A stretch of 64,000 nucleotides of DNA from Pseudomonas cannabina (GTDB lineage Bacteria > Pseudomonadota > Gammaproteobacteria > Pseudomonadales > Pseudomonadaceae): contig NZ_FNKU01000001.1 of assembly GCF_900100365.1 (NCBI RefSeq), positions 3,286,001-3,350,000 on the forward strand, written 5' to 3'. The notes under the pieces are model-generated. The model worked only from the letters and a program-made list of their open reading frames with translations, searched no databases and was not told the DNA's origin. This document shows, piece after piece, positions 36,767 to 44,491 of this stretch. Within the stretch, counting starts at the first letter, position 1. Every line of letters begins with the position of its first letter. The translations under genes were made by a program, and so were the position numbers.

Positions 36767-36865
36767 GGAGACGCTGATTTATTCTAAAGCACAGCTGTTG
36801 CCCCCTGATAAATCAAGGCCTCCAGAGCGTTGCAGGGACGAAAAATCGAATAAATCAGCGGCTCC
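36767..36865 (+). repeat. MITE-A copy 3 (99 bp) with perfect TTAG duplication
   Basis: Starts ggagacgctgatttattc, ends gaataaatcagcggctcc. It is flanked by TTAG on both sides (36763-36766, 36866-36869), the only one of the three copies with a clean target duplication. It interrupts codon 364 of the dprA-like gene and supplies a TGA at 36775-36777. Confidence 0.93.
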
Positions 36866-36869
36866 TTAG

Positions 36870-36969
36870 GTATCCTCTGAAAAAGCCCATTTTTTTGGAG
36901 AGGAACCGGGCTGGAGCGCCTGTATTTACTGGCTTCGACTTTTGAAGAAAAGGCTTTTTCAGACCTTCC
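36870..36969. repeat. MITE-B (100 bp), a second miniature element
   Basis: Terminal inverted repeats share tctgaaaaagcc (36876-36887, complement at 36952-36963), with weaker matching to the very ends. TTAG flanks both sides (36866-36869, 36970-36973), which fits IS5-group targeting. No coding capacity. It is seen once in the window. Confidence 0.7.
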
Positions 36970-36972
36970 TTA

Positions 36973-38150
36973 GAGGGTGTAGACAAAATAAATTAAACTT
37001 TCACTCCCTTGTCTGAATAGCCCTCAAGCCATGCCTAAAACCGGACGTCCTCGCTCGATTGCCGCCGAGCACTATCCCGTGCTGGTGAAACTCGCTCATG
37101 CACAGCCCTATTCCAGCCAAGCCGAATTGGCGCTCGTATTCTTCGCCGAAACCGGTATCACTGCGCATCCCGGCACCTTTGCAAAAGCGTTGAAAATGGC
37201 AGGGATTACGCGTGTAAAGCAGCGGGCCAAGGGAAGTTTTCAGTCACCTGAACCTAATAAAGCCTATGGCTACAATGAAACCCACCGCCGCCAACTGCCG
37301 GAGCAGCTATATCCGAGTTGCTTGACAGATACCGAGTGGGCACTGGTCGCCGACCTGTTTGAAAGCCAGGGCGGACGAGGAGTGCCACCGCTTCACTCTC
37401 GGCGCACGTTGCTGGAAGCCTGTTGCTATGTCGTACGCACGGGGTGCTCATGGCGAATGCTACCCCGCGATTTTCCTCATTGGGACAATGTCTACAAAAC
37501 GTTCCGCCGGTGGAGCGCTCAAGGCAAGTTCGAGCAAATGCATGATCGCTTGCGAGCTCAATGGCGTGAGCGGGAAGAACGCGCTGACAGCCCGTCAGCA
37601 GCGATCCTGGATTCACAGTCGACCCGCAGTTCTCCTCAAGGCGGTGACAGCGGCTACGACGCAGGCAAAAAAGTGAAGGGGCGTAAACGAAGTCTGATTG
37701 TCGATACATTGGGCCTGCTGCTGGCTGTCAGTATCAGTGCTGCAAGCGTGCAGGATCGTGACGCGGCGGATGATGCGGTGGCGTACTCGAAGGAAAAATA
37801 TCCGTCACTGAGCACGCTTTTTGTTGATAGTGCGTACGCAGGAAAATGGGCACAGCGCACCCATCAACTGCACGCTATCGATGTTCAAGTGATCCGTGGC
37901 CCGAATAACAGAAGAACAGGGCAATGGCACTCTGAACAAGGCGATCTATTTTCCGTGGAGCCTGTTCAGACTGGATTTGTGGTCATGCCCAAGCGATGGG
38001 TAGTGGAGCGAACTCATGCCTGGAATGAGAGAGCTCGGCGACTGATCATGCATCATGATCGCCTTTTTGCGGTAAGCGAGGCATGGGTTTGGTTGGCCGA
38101 GGCTCGAATACTCGCGCGCCGACTCACTACATGATTTTGTCTACACCCTC
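36973..38150 (+). mobile_element. IS-2 copy 1 (IS5 family, IS1031/IS427-like), 1,178 bp
   Basis: Ends gagggtgtagacaaaat and, inverted, attttgtctacaccctc. Left flank TTA, right flank CTAG. It is paired with an inverted copy at 39368-40545. The two differ by one amino acid in the transposase (Gly versus Asp in AHP(G/D)TFAK). Confidence 0.92.
37031..38134 (+). CDS. IS5-family transposase with N-terminal helix-turn-helix extension (IS-2)
   Basis: A 367-aa protein. Residues ~1-95 form an extra HTH-like domain (GRPRSIAAEHYPVLVKLAH, SQAELALVFFAETGITAHP). The IS1031/IS427-type transposase follows (CLTDTEWALVADLFES, VVRTGCSWRMLPRDFPHW). Catalytic residues are Asp in AAILDSQSTRSS, Asp in TLFVDSAYAGKW and Glu in RWVVERTHAWNERARRL. 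It is intact; the N-terminal extension is absent from most members of this group. Confidence 0.92.
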   Translation: MPKTGRPRSIAAEHYPVLVKLAHAQPYSSQAELALVFFAETGITAHPGTFAKALKMAGITRVKQRAKGSFQSPEPNKAYGYNETHRRQLPEQLYPSCLTDTEWALVADLFESQGGRGVPPLHSRRTLLEACCYVVRTGCSWRMLPRDFPHWDNVYKTFRRWSAQGKFEQMHDRLRAQWREREERADSPSAAILDSQSTRSSPQGGDSGYDAGKKVKGRKRSLIVDTLGLLLAVSISAASVQDRDAADDAVAYSKEKYPSLSTLFVDSAYAGKWAQRTHQLHAIDVQVIRGPNNRRTGQWHSEQGDLFSVEPVQTGFVVMPKRWVVERTHAWNERARRLIMHHDRLFAVSEAWVWLAEARILARRLTT

Positions 38151-38154
38151 CTAG

Positions 38155-39363
38155 GGAGGCGCTGCAAAAATAGCCAACTGTCCCCACCCTTGGCACACTA
38201 AGTTCCTTCAACAGCCTCCCTCTCCGTGAGCGTTACGCGCGTGCAGAAGACCTTCTCCGAACTCGAATATACCGGCAAGAAAAAGCAGACTCGCCGAGAT
38301 CGCTTCCTGGCTGACCTTGAACAGTTGGTGCCCTGGGCCCTGCTGGAGGCGCAAGTGGCGCCGTTTTATAGCAACACCGCAGGCAAGCGCGGACGCCCTG
38401 CGATAGGGGTGTCGCGCATGTTGCGCATGTACGTCGTGCAGCAGTGTTTCGGTTTCTCCGATGAAGGTTGCGAAGATGCCGTCTACGACAGCCAGGCCAT
38501 CCGCGGTTTTATGGGTATCGACCTGGGTCGCGAGTCTGCACCGGATGCCACCACCTTGCTGCGTTTTCGCCGCTTGCTGGAAGTCCATCAGCTAACCCGG
38601 CTGCTGTTTGAAACGATTAACCAGCATCTGGCCAGCCGGGGGCTGCTGCTCAAGGAAGGCACTATCGTCGACGCTACTCTGATCGCCGCGCCGCCCTCGG
38701 TCAAGAACCGAGAAGGCAAGCGTGATCCTGAGATGCATCAGGCCAGGAAAGGCAATCAATGGCACTTTGGGATGAAGGCCCACATTGGTGTAGACGCCAC
38801 GTCGGGGCTGGTGCACAGCGTAGTAGGGACGGCCGCTAACGTGGCGGATGTCACCCAGGTTGGCCAGTTGCTTCACGGTGACGAAACCTATGTTTCGGGT
38901 GACGCTGGATACACCGGTGCGGCCAAGCGACCGGAGCATGCTGAACGGGACGTTATCTGGTCGATTGCAGAACGGCCAAGCAGTTACAAGCAGCACGGCG
39001 AAGGCAGCGTGCTGTATCGGGTCAAGCGCAAAATTGAATATGCCAAGGCGCAACTGCGTGCCAAGGTCGAGCACCCCTTCCAGGTAATCAAGGTGCGCTT
39101 CAATCATCGCAAGGTTCGCTACCGTGGGCTGGAAAAGAATACAGCGCAGTTGTTCAGTTTGTTTGGGTTGGCCAATCTGATGCTGGCCAAGCGGTATTTA
39201 CAACAGACGGCAGGATAAATCCGTCTGAAAGGCGGGACTGGCCCGCCTTTCAGCAAAATGAGGGCAGAAATCTGCTCGAGAAACGTAAAATAAGGCCGGC
39301 AGGTTGAAAAAAACCGGCTTGGAAATGGGGACGGTGCGAACGGGTTAATTGTTCAGCGTCTCC
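38155..39363 (+). mobile_element. IS-1 copy 4 (IS5 family), complete, CTAG duplication
   Basis: A 1,209-bp copy with terminal arms ggaggcgctg and cagcgtctcc. It has a perfect 4-bp duplication, CTAG (38151-38154 and 39364-39367), between the two inverted IS-2 copies. It is the only copy here with an intact duplication, so its insertion looks recent. Confidence 0.96.
38226..39218 (+). CDS. IS5-family transposase (IS-1)
   Basis: A 330-aa transposase from a GTG start, identical in amino acids to those at 709-1701 and 3545-4537, with all three catalytic residues. It could act in trans on MITE-A, whose ends resemble those of IS-1. Confidence 0.96.
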   Translation: MSVTRVQKTFSELEYTGKKKQTRRDRFLADLEQLVPWALLEAQVAPFYSNTAGKRGRPAIGVSRMLRMYVVQQCFGFSDEGCEDAVYDSQAIRGFMGIDLGRESAPDATTLLRFRRLLEVHQLTRLLFETINQHLASRGLLLKEGTIVDATLIAAPPSVKNREGKRDPEMHQARKGNQWHFGMKAHIGVDATSGLVHSVVGTAANVADVTQVGQLLHGDETYVSGDAGYTGAAKRPEHAERDVIWSIAERPSSYKQHGEGSVLYRVKRKIEYAKAQLRAKVEHPFQVIKVRFNHRKVRYRGLEKNTAQLFSLFGLANLMLAKRYLQQTAG

Positions 39364-39367
39364 CTAG

Positions 39368-40545
39368 GAGGGTGTAGACAAAATCATGTAGTGAGTCGGC
39401 GCGCGAGTATTCGAGCCTCGGCCAACCAAACCCATGCCTCGCTTACCGCAAAAAGGCGATCATGATGCATGATCAGTCGCCGAGCTCTCTCATTCCAGGC
39501 ATGAGTTCGCTCCACTACCCATCGCTTGGGCATGACCACAAATCCAGTCTGAACAGGCTCCACGGAAAATAGATCGCCTTGTTCAGAGTGCCATTGCCCT
39601 GTTCTTCTGTTATTCGGGCCACGGATCACTTGAACATCGATAGCGTGCAGTTGATGGGTGCGCTGTGCCCATTTTCCTGCGTACGCACTATCAACAAAAA
39701 GCGTGCTCAGTGACGGATATTTTTCCTTCGAGTACGCCACCGCATCATCCGCCGCGTCACGATCCTGCACGCTTGCAGCACTGATACTGACAGCCAGCAG
39801 CAGGCCCAATGTATCGACAATCAGACTTCGTTTACGCCCCTTCACTTTTTTGCCTGCGTCGTAGCCGCTGTCACCGCCTTGAGGAGAACTGCGGGTCGAC
39901 TGTGAATCCAGGATCGCTGCTGACGGGCTGTCAGCGCGTTCTTCCCGCTCACGCCATTGAGCTCGCAAGCGATCATGCATTTGCTCGAACTTGCCTTGAG
40001 CGCTCCACCGGCGGAACGTTTTGTAGACATTGTCCCAATGAGGAAAATCGCGGGGTAGCATTCGCCATGAGCACCCCGTGCGTACGACATAGCAACAGGC
40101 TTCCAGCAACGTGCGCCGAGAGTGAAGCGGTGGCACTCCTCGTCCGCCCTGGCTTTCAAACAGGTCGGCGACCAGTGCCCACTCGGTATCTGTCAAGCAA
40201 CTCGGATATAGCTGCTCCGGCAGTTGGCGGCGGTGGGTTTCATTGTAGCCATAGGCTTTATTAGGTTCAGGTGACTGAAAACTTCCCTTGGCCCGCTGCT
40301 TTACACGCGTAATCCCTGCCATTTTCAACGCTTTTGCAAAGGTGTCGGGATGCGCAGTGATACCGGTTTCGGCGAAGAATACGAGCGCCAATTCGGCCTG
40401 GCTGGAATAGGGCTGTGCATGAGCGAGTTTCACCAGCACGGGATAGTGCTCGGCGGCAATCGAGCGAGGACGTCCGGTTTTAGGCATGGCTTGAGGGCTA
40501 TTCAGACAAGGGAGTGAAAGTTTAATTTATTTTGTCTACACCCTC
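39368..40545 (-). mobile_element. IS-2 copy 2 (IS5 family), inverted
   Basis: The 1,178-bp mirror copy of 36973-38150, starting gagggtgtagac after CTAG and ending tgtctacaccctc before TTAG at 40546. The inverted pair is long enough to recombine and flip the IS-1 copy between them. Confidence 0.92.
39384..40487 (-). CDS. IS5-family transposase with N-terminal helix-turn-helix extension (IS-2)
   Basis: A 367-aa protein, the same as the 37031-38134 product except Asp instead of Gly in AHPDTFAKAL. DDE residues are intact. Confidence 0.92.
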   Translation of the reverse strand: MPKTGRPRSIAAEHYPVLVKLAHAQPYSSQAELALVFFAETGITAHPDTFAKALKMAGITRVKQRAKGSFQSPEPNKAYGYNETHRRQLPEQLYPSCLTDTEWALVADLFESQGGRGVPPLHSRRTLLEACCYVVRTGCSWRMLPRDFPHWDNVYKTFRRWSAQGKFEQMHDRLRAQWREREERADSPSAAILDSQSTRSSPQGGDSGYDAGKKVKGRKRSLIVDTLGLLLAVSISAASVQDRDAADDAVAYSKEKYPSLSTLFVDSAYAGKWAQRTHQLHAIDVQVIRGPNNRRTGQWHSEQGDLFSVEPVQTGFVVMPKRWVVERTHAWNERARRLIMHHDRLFAVSEAWVWLAEARILARRLTT

Positions 40546-40861
40546 TTAGCTAAAAAAAGAAAGCCCAGAAAGAAAGTGTCAAAAAAATCGTCGCTGAGTC
40601 CCGCAGAAACCCTGTTAAAAACCGTTCATGATATTTTGAAAGACCGGTTGAAACACCCGATGAAAGAAGAGGAAATAGCCACCCTTCTAGGGACCTCAAT
40701 TGTGCAAACCAGAGCCTGGCTAAAGCGTCTGATGGAAGAAGGTCGCATCGAAAAACAAACCAGACCTGCGCGCTACTTTCTTGCTCCAGAACGTTTATTC
40801 GAATAATGAATGCCAGCATAAAGTAACCCGGTGGCACGCCAGGTTACTCAGGAACAAAGAT

Positions 40862-41608
40862 TTAACGTGAATTCGCAGCCGCCACGATCAGCGCTTTCAT
40901 TTCTGACACTGCCGCCTTGAAGCCAACGAACAACGCATGGGCCACCAGCGCGTGGCCGATGTTCAGTTCGTTGATGCCCTTGATGGCCGCAATCGCTTCG
41001 ACGTTGTGATAGTGCAGGCCGTGACCGGCGTTGACGATCAGGCCCTGAGCGAGACCGAACGCGACCCCATCGGCCACGCGTTGCAGTTCTTCGGCGACTT
41101 CGGCCGGTGTCTGAGCATCGGCATAGCGGCCGGTGTGCAGTTCGATGGCGGGCGCACCCACACGTTTTGATGCCGCGATCTGACGCTCGTCGGCGTCGAT
41201 GAACAGCGAGACCTCACAACCGATCTTTGCCAGCCGCTCGACTGCGGCTTTGATGCGTGCTTCCTGCCCGGCTACGTCCAGACCGCCTTCGGTGGTCAGC
41301 TCCTGACGCGTTTCCGGCACCAGGCAGATATGCGCCGGGCGGATACGTTCGGCAAAGGCGAGCATTTCTTCGGTTACACCCATCTCGAAGTTCATGCGCG
41401 TCTGCAGCACATCCTTGAGCAATAGCACATCACGTTCCTGAATGTGTCGACGGTCTTCACGCAGGTGCACGGTGATGCCATCGGCACCCGCCTCTTCGGC
41501 GTCCAGCGCAGCTTTCACCGGGTCCGGGTAACGCGTGCCGCGAGCCTGACGCAAGGTGGCCACATGATCGATGTTCACGCCAAGAAGGATACGAGTGCTT
41601 TGGGTCAC
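40862..41608 (-). CDS. pdxJ: Pyridoxine 5'-phosphate synthase
   Basis: A 248-aa TIM-barrel enzyme that condenses 1-deoxy-xylulose 5-phosphate with 3-amino-2-oxopropyl phosphate to make pyridoxine 5'-phosphate. It has [36 protein letters not shown] and [11 protein letters not shown], typical of PdxJ. The start is GTG at 41608 (VTQSTRIL), because GGAG lies seven bases upstream and the family begins there; the longer frame has no support. Last gene of the rnc-era-recO-pdxJ run. Confidence 0.96.
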   Translation of the reverse strand: MTQSTRILLGVNIDHVATLRQARGTRYPDPVKAALDAEEAGADGITVHLREDRRHIQERDVLLLKDVLQTRMNFEMGVTEEMLAFAERIRPAHICLVPETRQELTTEGGLDVAGQEARIKAAVERLAKIGCEVSLFIDADERQIAASKRVGAPAIELHTGRYADAQTPAEVAEELQRVADGVAFGLAQGLIVNAGHGLHYHNVEAIAAIKGINELNIGHALVAHALFVGFKAAVSEMKALIVAAANSR

Positions 41609-41678
41609 GGTTGTCTCCAGAAAAAGGTACGAACTGATGTTTATCGACTTGATGCTGGCTGTGGAGCATAAAGCCTGA

Positions 41679-42362
41679 TTACGGCTTGCGAAACAGTTCA
41701 CGACTGACTAAAGGGCGACCGCCCAGATGCACCGCCAGCGCCTGACGCATCAGACGCTTGGCAGCAGACAACGCGCCCGGCGTGCTCCAGTCGGCCTCCG
41801 CCATGGCCAGCAGCTCGACGCCTTGAAACAAGCCTGGCTGTAACAGATGGACACGCTCGAGCCCTGCGTCCACTTGCAGACGGTACATGCCGTCTGCTGC
41901 CAATGGTTCGCCATTGATGTCCGTGTCCATGGCAAAACCGTAGCCGAGATCGTCTAGCAATCGCCATTCGAAAGAGCGCAGCAACGGTTCCAGCGGACGC
42001 CCCGCGGCCAGCGCCAGCAAGGTGGCGGCATAGTGATCGAATACCGCAGGGTGCGGATCTTCGGCGGGCAACAGGCGAATCAGCAGTTCGTTGAGGTACA
42101 TGCCGCTGAACAGCGCTTCACCGGTCATCCAGGTGGCCACACCTGCGCTTTCCATGCGACCGACGTTCTTCAGTTCGCCACGCCCGCGAAACTCGACTTC
42201 CAGCGGCACGAAAGGACGCGCCAGCGAACCGGCCTTGCCTTTGGCGCTGCGCAACACGGCTCGAAAAAGCCCTTGCGGCGTGAGGAAGTCGACCAGCGCG
42301 CTGTTTTCGCGATAGGCACGGCTATGCAGCACATAAGCAGGTTGGCCGGTGGGCGTGCTCAT
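41679..42362 (-). CDS. recO: DNA repair protein RecO
   Basis: A 227-aa RecF-pathway mediator that helps load RecA on SSB-coated DNA. An N-terminal OB-fold ([35 protein letters not shown]) is followed by a helical part; there is no zinc-binding Cys cluster, as usual in Gammaproteobacteria. It is followed by pdxJ, as in other pseudomonads. Confidence 0.94.
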   Translation of the reverse strand: MSTPTGQPAYVLHSRAYRENSALVDFLTPQGLFRAVLRSAKGKAGSLARPFVPLEVEFRGRGELKNVGRMESAGVATWMTGEALFSGMYLNELLIRLLPAEDPHPAVFDHYAATLLALAAGRPLEPLLRSFEWRLLDDLGYGFAMDTDINGEPLAADGMYRLQVDAGLERVHLLQPGLFQGVELLAMAEADWSTPGALSAAKRLMRQALAVHLGGRPLVSRELFRKP

Positions 42363-42385
42363 CAGGCGGGCTCGAAAGAAAAGGG

Positions 42386-42414
42386 TTCGCCCGACCGCAA
42401 AGAAGTCGGGCGAA
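42386..42414 (-). terminator. Hairpin between era and recO
   Basis: Stem ttcgcccgac (42386-42395)/gtcgggcgaa (42405-42414) with a 9-nt loop. Read on the minus strand it is followed by CCCTTTTCTTT. It lies between era and recO, which are otherwise consecutive, so it may attenuate rather than end transcription. Confidence 0.75.
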
Positions 42415-42422
42415 AGGACAGC

Positions 42423-43325
42423 TTAGAGGTCGCCGTAACCCAGCGAGCGCAGCGCACGCTCATCATCGGACCAGCCACCCTTGACCTTGACCCACAGGTT
42501 GAGCATGACTTTGGAGTCGAACAGCAGCTCCATGTCGCGACGGGCATCACTGCCGATGCGCTTGATGCGATCGCCCTTGTCGCCAATGATGATCTTCTTC
42601 TGACCATCACGTTCGACGAGGATCAGCGCGTGGATATGCAGCGTGCGGCCCTGCTGCTTGAACTCTTCGATTTCGACGGTGATCTGGTACGGAAGCTCGG
42701 CACCCAACTGGCGCATGATCTTCTCGCGGACCAGTTCGGCAGCCAGGAAACGACTGCTGCGGTCGGTGATCTGGTCTTCCGGGAAGAAGTGCTCGTTCTC
42801 CGGCAGATGGGACGCGATCAGGCTTTCCAGCGCTTCAAGGTTGTGCCCGTGCTGCGCGGAAATCGGCACGATAGAGGCATTTGGCAACTGGCCTTGCAGC
42901 CACTCCAGATGCGGCATCAGATCGCTTTTGTCTTCGATGCGGTCGGTTTTGTTGATCGCCAGAATGACCGGACCCTGCACGTACTGCACGCGTTCCAGAA
43001 CCATCTGGTCTTCGTCGGTCCAGCGAGTACGGTCGACCACGAAGATCACCACGTCGACGTCTTTCAAGGCCGCCGACGCGGTCTTGTTCATGTAGCGGTT
43101 GAGCGCTTTTTCGCCATTCTTGTGCATGCCGGGGGTATCGACATAGACCGCCTGCACGGCGCCCTCGGTCTTGATGCCCAGCATGTTATGACGCGTGGTC
43201 TGCGGCTTGCGCGAGGTGATCGCCAGCTTCTGACCCAGAATATGGTTGAGCAGCGTGGACTTGCCTACGTTAGGGCGGCCGACGATGGCAACATAGCCAC
43301 AGCGAGTTGCGGTTGTATCAGTCAT
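42423..43325 (-). CDS. era: GTPase Era
   Basis: A 300-aa Ras-like GTPase needed for 16S rRNA and 30S maturation. G1 [13 protein letters not shown]3 DTPGMH and G4 NKTD, with a C-terminal KH domain ([26 protein letters not shown]). The ATG at 43325 ([10 protein letters not shown]) overlaps the rnc stop by eight bases and gives the family length. Confidence 0.97.
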   Translation of the reverse strand: MTDTTATRCGYVAIVGRPNVGKSTLLNHILGQKLAITSRKPQTTRHNMLGIKTEGAVQAVYVDTPGMHKNGEKALNRYMNKTASAALKDVDVVIFVVDRTRWTDEDQMVLERVQYVQGPVILAINKTDRIEDKSDLMPHLEWLQGQLPNASIVPISAQHGHNLEALESLIASHLPENEHFFPEDQITDRSSRFLAAELVREKIMRQLGAELPYQITVEIEEFKQQGRTLHIHALILVERDGQKKIIIGDKGDRIKRIGSDARRDMELLFDSKVMLNLWVKVKGGWSDDERALRSLGYGDL

Positions 43326-44007
43326 GACCGTTCTCCACGCCCAGGGCAATGAGTGCGGCTGCTGCGGCTACCTGTTCGGCAATCCGGCGGCTGACACCCT
43401 GTCCTCGGCTCTTTTCATTCAAAAGGTTGATCTCGCATTCGACGAAAAACGTCCGGCAATGCGGTTCGCCCTGAATATCCACCACTTCGTAACGCGGCAG
43501 ATCGCAGGCGCGCGACTGAAGGAATTCCTGCAGTCGGGTTTTCGGGTCCTTGTTGGTGTCCACCAGCGTCAGGCTGTCGAACTCGGTGGTCAGCCAGGCC
43601 AGCACACGTTCGCGGGCCGCTTCCATGCCGGCATCGAGATAGATCGCACCGATCAGCGCTTCCAGTGCGTCAGCCAGAATGGACTCACGACGGAAACCGC
43701 CGCTTTTCAGCTCGCCGGAGCCCAGACGCAGGTATTCGCCCAGATCGAAACCACGCGCCAGCAGCGCCAGGGTTTCGCCTTTCACCAACCGCGCACGCAA
43801 GCGTGACAACTGACCTTCGCGGGCCTGCGGAAAGCGTTCGAACAGCGCCTCGCCGGCGACGAAGTTGAGTATGGCATCGCCGAGGAATTCCAGACGCTCA
43901 TTGTTGCGACCCGCAAAGCTGCGGTGGGTCAGCGCCAGGACCATCAGCTCCTGATCCTTGAAGGTGTAGCCGAGCTGACGCTCCAGGCGGCTCAGGGATA
44001 CGCTCAC
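43318..44007 (-). CDS. rnc: Ribonuclease III
   Basis: A 229-aa dsRNA endonuclease for rRNA and mRNA processing. The catalytic signature [13 protein letters not shown] and the second acidic cluster [15 protein letters not shown] are present, with a C-terminal dsRNA-binding domain ([13 protein letters not shown]...). It overlaps the upstream DUF4845 gene by four bases. Confidence 0.97.
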   Translation of the reverse strand: MSVSLSRLERQLGYTFKDQELMVLALTHRSFAGRNNERLEFLGDAILNFVAGEALFERFPQAREGQLSRLRARLVKGETLALLARGFDLGEYLRLGSGELKSGGFRRESILADALEALIGAIYLDAGMEAARERVLAWLTTEFDSLTLVDTNKDPKTRLQEFLQSRACDLPRYEVVDIQGEPHCRTFFVECEINLLNEKSRGQGVSRRIAEQVAAAAALIALGVENGHD

Positions 44008-44381
44008 GGTTTACCCACGCTGAATTGCTTGTCGAACTTCAACACCAGATCGATGTTCTGGAACCACGGCTCACGCTGCTCATAATTCAAATGGGCTTTG
44101 AACGCGTTGTTCTCCACCGTCACTTTCAACGCCTTGTTCAAATCTATATCCCGAATGCTGTTGACCTGCATGTTCTTACCGACATAACCGTAAAATTCGT
44201 CGACCGTGGTGATGTCCAGGGTCTTGTTGGTGTCGACTGTTTCGATGATGTTCGTCATCGTCCTGTAGTCGAGGTAATGGGGGACGAGCTTGAAGGCCGT
44301 GGTGGTCGCAAAGGCAACCAACATCAGAACCAGCAGCCATCCCACCAGCGAAAAACCTTTTTGAGAAGTAGAAAACTTCAT
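44004..44381 (-). CDS. DUF4845 membrane-anchored protein
   Basis: A 125-aa protein with one N-terminal membrane segment ([23 protein letters not shown]) and an extracytoplasmic alpha/beta domain. Conserved between lepB and rnc in pseudomonads; function not established. The Met at 44381 (MKFSTSQKG) gives the normal start; the frame extends upstream without support. Confidence 0.85.
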   Translation of the reverse strand: MKFSTSQKGFSLVGWLLVLMLVAFATTTAFKLVPHYLDYRTMTNIIETVDTNKTLDITTVDEFYGYVGKNMQVNSIRDIDLNKALKVTVENNAFKAHLNYEQREPWFQNIDLVLKFDKQFSVGKP

Positions 44382-44462
44382 GCTCGACCTCAAACGTGCG
44401 CAGCCTGCCCGATCGGGCCGGCTCATCGTTCAGAGGCGCTTCCCGTCAGCCGAAATGACAAA

Positions 44463-44485
44463 CGGCGCTGCCCCAGGCAGCGCCG
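44463..44485 (-). terminator. Terminator after lepB
   Basis: The stem cggcgctgc/gcagcgccg with a five-base loop lies 6 bp after the lepB stop on the minus strand and is followed by a T-rich run (GTTTGTCATTT). It splits lepA-lepB from the DUF4845-rnc-era group. Confidence 0.85.
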
Positions 44486-44491
44486 CATCGA

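Larger units (their letters stand above)
36767..40545. mobile_element. Nested mobile-element stack in the dprA-like gene
   Basis: The order is TTAG / MITE-A / TTAG / MITE-B / TTA(G) / IS-2(+) / CTAG / IS-1(+) / CTAG / IS-2(-) / TTAG. TTAG copies lie at 36763, 36866, 36970 and 40546. The simplest history is successive insertions at or beside one TTAG in the gene, with IS-1 landing last in the CTAG between two inverted IS-2 copies. The IS-2 pair has TTA outside both ends (36970-36972, 40546-40548). Confidence 0.85.
35677..40806 (+). pseudogene. DprA-like gene split by a 3.8-kb nest of mobile elements
   Basis: The 5' part (35677-36766) encodes a DprA/Smf-type Rossmann protein: GGLAVVGPRDVTQDLVDYS, SGGAKGVDRAAMNG, RNKLIYALSDASLVVNAE and GGTWSGAVEQL. 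Codon 363 is the TTA of the TTAG target at 36763. The 3' part resumes at TTAG 40546 in the same frame (LAKKRKPRKKVSKKSSLSP), with a basic linker and a winged-helix tail (KEEEIATLLGTSIVQTRAWLKRLMEEGRIEK) ending at 40806. Removing 36767-40545 gives a 448-aa protein. The present upstream frame ends inside MITE-A (stop 36775-36777), adding only two MITE-coded Arg residues after ...TAPLG and losing the winged helix. DprA relatives bind single-stranded DNA. Confidence 0.88.

Noticed and set aside
40576-40806. Separate small winged-helix regulator gene
   Set aside because: Its frame is open back to the TTAG at 40546 and continues the dprA-like gene exactly, so it is a detached C-terminus.
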